Source: RUG11783 sp964599695 (GTDB lineage: Bacteria; Bacillota; Clostridia; Oscillospirales; Ruminococcaceae). Taken from it: a stretch of DNA of 18,207 nucleotides. The notes beneath the pieces are model-generated. The model was given only the letters and a program-made list of their open reading frames with translations. It was not told the origin of the DNA and searched no databases. Below, in pieces: positions 14,102 through 18,207 of this stretch. The stretch lies in the NCBI GenBank assembly GCA_964599695.1, contig CAZRGP010000039.1:1-18207 (forward strand), read 5' to 3'. The position numbers were made by a program, and so were the translations under genes. The stretch's first letter is position 1; every line of letters starts with the position of its first letter.

Positions 14102-16225
14102 ATGCGGAAAACAGCAGCGATCGTTTTGGCCTTATGCCTTGTTATGACGGTTTTTTCCGGATGCTCCGAAACAGAGCTGCCAGAGGAGTGGGGTGAAGTT
14201 ACGCTGCTTCACTGGTCCGACGACTCAGCTGACCGGCGCGTCGTGATCGAGGACATTCGCGCGGATGCGAATGGAGCGGCAGTTGCTGTCACAGACCGTG
14301 AAGCAGGATCCACTGTGCTGTATCGTTTCCGTGGAGATTCGCCCTACGGGATCGCCGTAATGAACTGGGATTATGGAGAAACTCCCGATCCGGACAAACG
14401 GTGGAATGACGGCTCGGTCCTTTACACGGACGGGTCCCTGATATCTGCCGGGACCGAAGGAGGGGAGCGCTGCTTACGCGTTTACCCGGAGGATTCGGTG
14501 ACGGGAGATTTGGACAGAGCTTTTTCCTTTGACGGAACAGAACATTCATACGACGAACTTATCATGATACCGGGATTTGACAGCAGCGGGAACTGCCGGA
14601 TCGTCCCGGTCGATGAAAACAGGATCCTGCTATTCTCCGAAAGCGGTGAAGCAAACGGCTGGATCGTCGATATCGAAAGCGGGGTCTGCAGTGAGTCGGT
14701 GTTCACGCTCATGGATGTGAAGAACGGAGCGATCAGTCAGGGCGTTCTGTACCGGATCACGGACAGAAAACTGACTGCGGCAGATGTCCTTACGGGTGAG
14801 ATCCCGGAGGGGTACAAGAAGATCTCTCTTCGGAAAGCGCTGAAGGACGGGGAAGAGCCGGTGACCGCGGGATTTGTCGGAGAAGTGCTCTACTGGCTGG
14901 GACCGGACGGAAGCATTCACGCGACCGACCTGTCCGAGAAAAAGGATCACCGCGTCGTCACCGGCAGCAGGGAATTCTCTGTCGATGATGGATGGAAAGT
15001 GATACGGGCGGCAGCAGGTGAGACGGGGACGGTATATGTCCAGTATGAGCGCGAGACAGAAGAAACACGGGAGACCGTGATCGCGGTCCGGACTGCGGAG
15101 ACTTCGAGCCTGGAGATCGGTGATATACACCTTATCGGGCAGAATTCGCAGGGATTGGAACTGAACGTCAATTCGGAAGAGATCTACTTTTCGAAGGCGG
15201 TTGCGCCCTCCGTTCAGCCTGCGGAGTTCTGGGCGGATACGGGGACGTATCTGAAACAGTGGTACATGATCCGTTACTATGCGCGTTTTGATGACCCGGT
15301 CATCCGGCCGAGGTGCTCCATAGAAGGGTGTGATCACACTACTGCGGACTGTGAAGCCTGGTATCTGAATACGCAGGGAGGAGAGATCTTTCTCTCGGAG
15401 TCTGGGAACCGGTACAAGATGTATTGCACCCAGCCCTCGGAATTCGGATGGATGTCAGGCCTCGTGATCGAAAAGAACGGGGAAGCGATCTCTGAATTCC
15501 CTGAGTTCATCCTTCCTGAAGGAAGCATCTACTCAGACGGCGAAAGATTGTTCTTCTCGGCAGCGAATGAGATGGGGCAGAAAAGATGGTTCGTGAGCGT
15601 TGATGCGGAAACAGGGGAGACGGAGAAGAGACTCTGTATGCATCCGTATTACATCATGAGCTACGATAAAGAGACGGGGCTCTTTGTCTTCACGGATAAT
15701 GTGCAGCGGAAATCCTTCTGCCTGGATCCTCAGACCTGGCAGGTGTACCCGGTAACAGAGTTCGACCAAGAAAGATCTCTGGATGTCCAGGTGCTCCTTC
15801 CGGACGGATGCGGCTGCACAGCGGAACCGCAAAACACGAAGGAAGAATATGGTCAGCTCCGGGTTCCGGAGGAATTGGGGGAAGACTATCAGATTTTCAG
15901 AGAGTCCGGTTCAAGAGCTTTGCTGTTGTTTCATGTCGGAAGCCGTGGCGCTGCGAGGATCGCGGATCTTGAAACCGGTGAGATCGCAGGCGAACCGGTC
16001 TGGATGGAGAATGTCTGGGGCGAGTGCAGTCCCATCATATATAGGGAGACGGAGGATTATTATGTGATCAGACCATACTGCGTCTCAGTTCCTCTCCTGT
16101 ATCCCGATCCGCCCGGATATTCGGATGGCATCGCAAGAGGTCCTTTCCGGCAGGTTTACGCCTTTATGTCCAAAGAAGATTTCTGGAACTGCAGTCAGGA
16201 ATATACCGTTTTCGAAGTTGGTTGA
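14102..16225 (+). CDS. Secreted lipoprotein of unknown function with a C-x4-CxH-x4-C motif
   Basis: This 707-residue protein begins with a lipoprotein signal peptide: MRK, a hydrophobic stretch, then the lipobox VFSGC, with Cys21 as the lipid-bearing residue. It should be anchored on the outer face of the membrane. The rest is rich in short beta-type repeats such as GEVLYWLGPDGSIHA, GERLFFSA and WFVSVDAETGETE, which suggest a beta-propeller. In the middle, C405-x4-C410-x-H412-x4-C417 matches a motif I associate with large lipoprotein families of Clostridia (typical form C-x3-4-C-T-H-x4-C). It could bind a metal or be disulfide-bonded. The start is fixed by AGGAGGAG at 14088-14095. It has its own promoter and seems to be a single gene. 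No enzymatic motif is visible. Confidence 0.85.
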   Translation: MRKTAAIVLALCLVMTVFSGCSETELPEEWGEVTLLHWSDDSADRRVVIEDIRADANGAAVAVTDREAGSTVLYRFRGDSPYGIAVMNWDYGETPDPDKRWNDGSVLYTDGSLISAGTEGGERCLRVYPEDSVTGDLDRAFSFDGTEHSYDELIMIPGFDSSGNCRIVPVDENRILLFSESGEANGWIVDIESGVCSESVFTLMDVKNGAISQGVLYRITDRKLTAADVLTGEIPEGYKKISLRKALKDGEEPVTAGFVGEVLYWLGPDGSIHATDLSEKKDHRVVTGSREFSVDDGWKVIRAAAGETGTVYVQYERETEETRETVIAVRTAETSSLEIGDIHLIGQNSQGLELNVNSEEIYFSKAVAPSVQPAEFWADTGTYLKQWYMIRYYARFDDPVIRPRCSIEGCDHTTADCEAWYLNTQGGEIFLSESGNRYKMYCTQPSEFGWMSGLVIEKNGEAISEFPEFILPEGSIYSDGERLFFSAANEMGQKRWFVSVDAETGETEKRLCMHPYYIMSYDKETGLFVFTDNVQRKSFCLDPQTWQVYPVTEFDQERSLDVQVLLPDGCGCTAEPQNTKEEYGQLRVPEELGEDYQIFRESGSRALLLFHVGSRGAARIADLETGEIAGEPVWMENVWGECSPIIYRETEDYYVIRPYCVSVPLLYPDPPGYSDGIARGPFRQVYAFMSKEDFWNCSQEYTVFEVG

Positions 16226-16250
16226 TGTCAGGACTTGGATAAAATAGATT
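16222..16250 (+). promoter_or_regulatory. Weak candidate promoter for the kinase gene
   Basis: TTGATG (16222-16227) and TAGATT (16245-16250) are 17 bases apart, with four of six matches each. No terminator is seen after the lipoprotein gene, so read-through from it is also possible. Confidence 0.3.
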
Positions 16251-16272
16251 ATTATCATAAGCGGGGAATATC

Positions 16273-17214
16273 ATGGGTTCAAATTATGATCTGATCTGTG
16301 TGGGGATGGCATTGGTGGATTCCATTATCAAGGGTTTCGACCCTAAACCGGTCTCCGCTTCCGGATACCGAGCAGCCTCCTGTTCTCTGAACGCCGGAGG
16401 CGAGGCGGTCAATGAAGCTATGGCCGCGTCCAAGCTGGGAGTGAAAACAGGTATCCTGTGTTCACTCGGCGAAGATGGAGCAGGGGACATGGTCGCTGGA
16501 GCGCTGGAAGGATGCGGGGTGGATACATCCCTGATCGTACGTTCAGCCGATCATCCTACTCCCGTCACCACGATGTTTGTCGGGGATGACGGTACAAGAC
16601 AGTCTATCACCAACCGTTCCCATACCTATAATTTTCATCCGGAGCGGTACTCTTCCGGTTTTTCCGGAGCTAGAGCGCTGATCCTGGGTTCCCTGTTCCG
16701 CGCCCCGTTTGACGATCCCGAAGTGATCCGGGACGTTCTGATGGCGGCGAAGAATGCGGGTCTCCTTGTGGTCGCGGATACGAAACTGCCGAATTTCCGA
16801 TTCTTAACGCTGGACGACATCCGGGAGTCGCTCCCGTTGATCGACTATATCACCCCCAATGAAGATGAGGGGCGATATTATACGGGTGAAGAAGACCCGG
16901 AACGGATGGCAGATGTGTTCATGGAGCACGGTGTCCGGAATGTCATCATCAAACTGGGCAGCAAGGGCTGCTTTATGAAAACGAAGAGCGGCTCTGTTCG
17001 TCTTCCCGCATGCAGGATCGAAGCGGTGGATGCCACGGGAGCAGGGGATAATTTTGTGGCAGGATTCGCGTCGGAGATCCTTCGCGGATCTTCTCCTATG
17101 GATGCGCTCCGGTTCGCCAACGCCTGCGGAGCGGTCTGTACCACGGCTGTGGGAGCGGGGACCGCTCTGAAAAACAGGGATCAGGTCCTGGAACTTCTGG
17201 CAAAACAGGACTAG
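16273..17214 (+). CDS. PfkB/ribokinase-family carbohydrate or nucleoside kinase
   Basis: This 313-residue cytoplasmic kinase transfers phosphate from ATP to a sugar or nucleoside hydroxyl. The N-terminal family signature includes GGEAVNEAMAASKLG (38-52), with the substrate-contacting Gly-Gly and Asn. LCSLGEDGAGD follows, and the C-terminal signature DATGAGDNFVAGF starts at Asp253, with Asp259 as the catalytic base. TPNEDEG matches the conserved N-x-x-E region. The length is standard. The start has GGGG at 16263-16266. The gene is 79 bases before a BtpA/SgcQ-family gene, a pairing I also know from sugar-utilisation clusters such as the E. coli sgc operon region, which suggests a joint role with a phosphorylated sugar or nucleoside. 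The exact substrate cannot be read from the sequence. Confidence 0.92.
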   Translation: MGSNYDLICVGMALVDSIIKGFDPKPVSASGYRAASCSLNAGGEAVNEAMAASKLGVKTGILCSLGEDGAGDMVAGALEGCGVDTSLIVRSADHPTPVTTMFVGDDGTRQSITNRSHTYNFHPERYSSGFSGARALILGSLFRAPFDDPEVIRDVLMAAKNAGLLVVADTKLPNFRFLTLDDIRESLPLIDYITPNEDEGRYYTGEEDPERMADVFMEHGVRNVIIKLGSKGCFMKTKSGSVRLPACRIEAVDATGAGDNFVAGFASEILRGSSPMDALRFANACGAVCTTAVGAGTALKNRDQVLELLAKQD

Positions 17215-17233
17215 TTTCTGGAAAAGGGGAACA

Positions 17234-17262
17234 TTGCAATCCTTATCCCGTCACAGTACAAT
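17234..17262 (+). promoter_or_regulatory. Candidate internal promoter before the BtpA-family gene
   Basis: TTGCAA (17234-17239) and TACAAT (17257-17262) are separated by 17 bases, 31 bases before the start codon. It may add to read-through from the kinase gene. Confidence 0.45.
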
Positions 17263-17293
17263 TAGAACGTCATCATACCTTCAGGAGGAGAAT

Positions 17294-18079
17294 ATGTCTT
17301 ATAAGGATGTCTTTCAGAATAAACCGGTCATCGGAATGGTACATCTGATGCCGCTTCCCGGTTCACCCAACTATGGCGGAAGCGTGGACGAGATCATCGA
17401 TGCAGCATTTCAGGATATGCGTGCCCTGGAAGAGGGCGGAGCGGATTCATTCATTATCGAGAACTTCGGAGATGTTCCCTACGCGACAGAGAATGAACCC
17501 ATCACTATGGCGGCGATGGCGTCGGTGGCAGGACTGATCGCCCGCGAAACGAAGCTTCCTTTCGGGGTCAACGTCCAGTTCAACTGCACGGACTGGGAGT
17601 GGGCGATGAGCTACGTGACAAAAGCGGCGTTTATTCGAGTGGAGGCATTCGTGGAGACACGTATGGGTATTCACGGTGTCACAGAGGCCAAGGCTCCTTC
17701 GCTGATGCGGCAGAAAAAAAGATATCCCTCGGATACCATGATCTTCGCGGATATCAATACAAAACATACCTTCGCCATGTGTGACCAGCCCCTGGATTTC
17801 TCGATCACCGAGGCGAAGGAATCCGGAGCGGACGCGCTCATCGTGACCGGCCTTCTCACAGGAAAGAGCCCCACGCTGGAGGATGTAAAGGAATTCAAGA
17901 GACTGGCGGGTGATACGCCTGTCCTTCTTGGAAGCGGTGTCAAGGCTTCCAATGCGAAGGATTTCTTTACCGTCGCGGACGGTGCGATCATCGGCAGTTC
18001 CATCAAAGTGAATGGAGACGTCAATGACCGGATCGATCCGGAACGACTCAAACAGCTCATGGAGGCAGTCAGAGGCTGA
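17294..18079 (+). CDS. BtpA/SgcQ-family TIM-barrel protein
   Basis: This 261-residue cytoplasmic protein belongs to the BtpA family. The family is named after a cyanobacterial photosystem I biogenesis factor, but in most bacteria it sits in sugar or nucleoside gene clusters (SgcQ in E. coli). The opening VIGMVHLMPLPGSPNYGG (12-29) is the family signature. GVNVQFN and LLGSGVKASNAKDFFTVADGAIIGSSIK, with the phosphate-binding end of a TIM barrel, complete the match. The start is set by AGGAGGAG at 17283-17290; an upstream in-frame start at 17234 would lie within the promoter-like region and lacks family similarity. It follows a PfkB kinase, so a phosphorylated sugar product of that kinase is a reasonable ligand, but this is inference. 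A strong terminator follows at the window edge. Confidence 0.9.
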   Translation: MSYKDVFQNKPVIGMVHLMPLPGSPNYGGSVDEIIDAAFQDMRALEEGGADSFIIENFGDVPYATENEPITMAAMASVAGLIARETKLPFGVNVQFNCTDWEWAMSYVTKAAFIRVEAFVETRMGIHGVTEAKAPSLMRQKKRYPSDTMIFADINTKHTFAMCDQPLDFSITEAKESGADALIVTGLLTGKSPTLEDVKEFKRLAGDTPVLLGSGVKASNAKDFFTVADGAIIGSSIKVNGDVNDRIDPERLKQLMEAVRG

Positions 18080-18169
18080 TCCGTCCGGGCACAGAATTAA
18101 GAGGTTCTAAGTCAAATGTTGGGGCAGACCCAGTAGAATGAGTTAGGCAAACAAGAAACATAATTAGGT
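18080..18169. other. AT-richer intergenic stretch, possible mobile-element remnant
   Basis: No gene is visible here. The composition shifts from the GC-rich codon use of the BtpA gene to an AT-rich stretch after about 18100, with segments such as GTCAAATGTTGGGG that resemble sequence I associate with ends of ISL3-type insertion sequences. I cannot confirm this without the flanking DNA. Confidence 0.2.
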
Positions 18170-18207
18170 ATCTGTTGCTGGTTAACCAGCAACAGATGCT
18201 TTCTTTT
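18170..18207 (+). terminator. Perfect hairpin terminator at the window end
   Basis: ATCTGTTGCTGG (18170-18181) pairs perfectly with CCAGCAACAGAT (18186-18197) around TTAA, and a T-rich tract (GCTTTCTTTT) follows to the window edge. The 28-base perfect palindrome would end transcription of the kinase/BtpA unit, or could be part of an element lying beyond the edge. Confidence 0.8.

Overview
The window looks like chromosomal DNA of an anaerobic, moderately GC-rich Firmicute (class Clostridia). The evidence is the AGGAGG-type ribosome binding sites, a single-chain pyruvate:ferredoxin oxidoreductase, Rnf-type membrane subunits, and a lipoprotein of a type I associate with gut and rumen Clostridia. 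I cannot name the genus. All twelve genes I accept lie on the + strand. I see no rRNA, tRNA, CRISPR array or complete mobile element.

Layout: (a) 148-1683, a type B carboxylesterase with its own promoter, followed by a strong inverted repeat. (b) 1766-5560, a tightly packed unit of rpe (ribulose-phosphate 3-epimerase), three overlapping membrane genes resembling RnfD, RnfE and RnfA, and an M24-fold ('pita-bread') protein, closed by a terminator at 5566-5595. (c) 5696-10251, a two-gene unit with a 1221-residue protein (long coiled coil, acidic disordered region, C-terminal ABC-ATPase-like domain) and a six-helix membrane protein, closed by a terminator. (d) 10387-13929, the large PFOR gene nifJ with a Rex-like palindrome in its leader and a terminator after it. 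(e) 14102-16225, a secreted lipoprotein with a clear promoter. (f) 16273-18079, a PfkB-family sugar/nucleoside kinase and a BtpA/SgcQ-family TIM-barrel protein. A perfect hairpin terminator ends the window.

The most unusual content is in (b) and (c). The RnfD/E/A-like proteins keep the membrane scaffold and the D-E-A gene order of rnf operons. By my alignment from memory they have lost the RnfD flavin-attachment threonine and all four cysteines that hold the iron-sulfur centre between RnfA and RnfE. No rnfC, rnfG or rnfB is present here. The M24-like protein next to them appears to lack two of five metal ligands. The ABC-like domain in the next unit has lost Walker A, the signature, Walker B and the H-switch, yet it is fused to about 500 residues of coiled coil and translationally coupled to a membrane partner. 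These look like two membrane assemblies built from retired enzyme scaffolds, probably with structural, gating or transport roles. That functional reading is inference; the missing residues are seen directly.

The remaining genes are conventional central or accessory metabolism: PFOR converts pyruvate to acetyl-CoA and reduced ferredoxin, Rpe serves the pentose phosphate pathway, and the PfkB/BtpA pair probably handles a phosphorylated sugar or nucleoside whose identity the sequence does not reveal.
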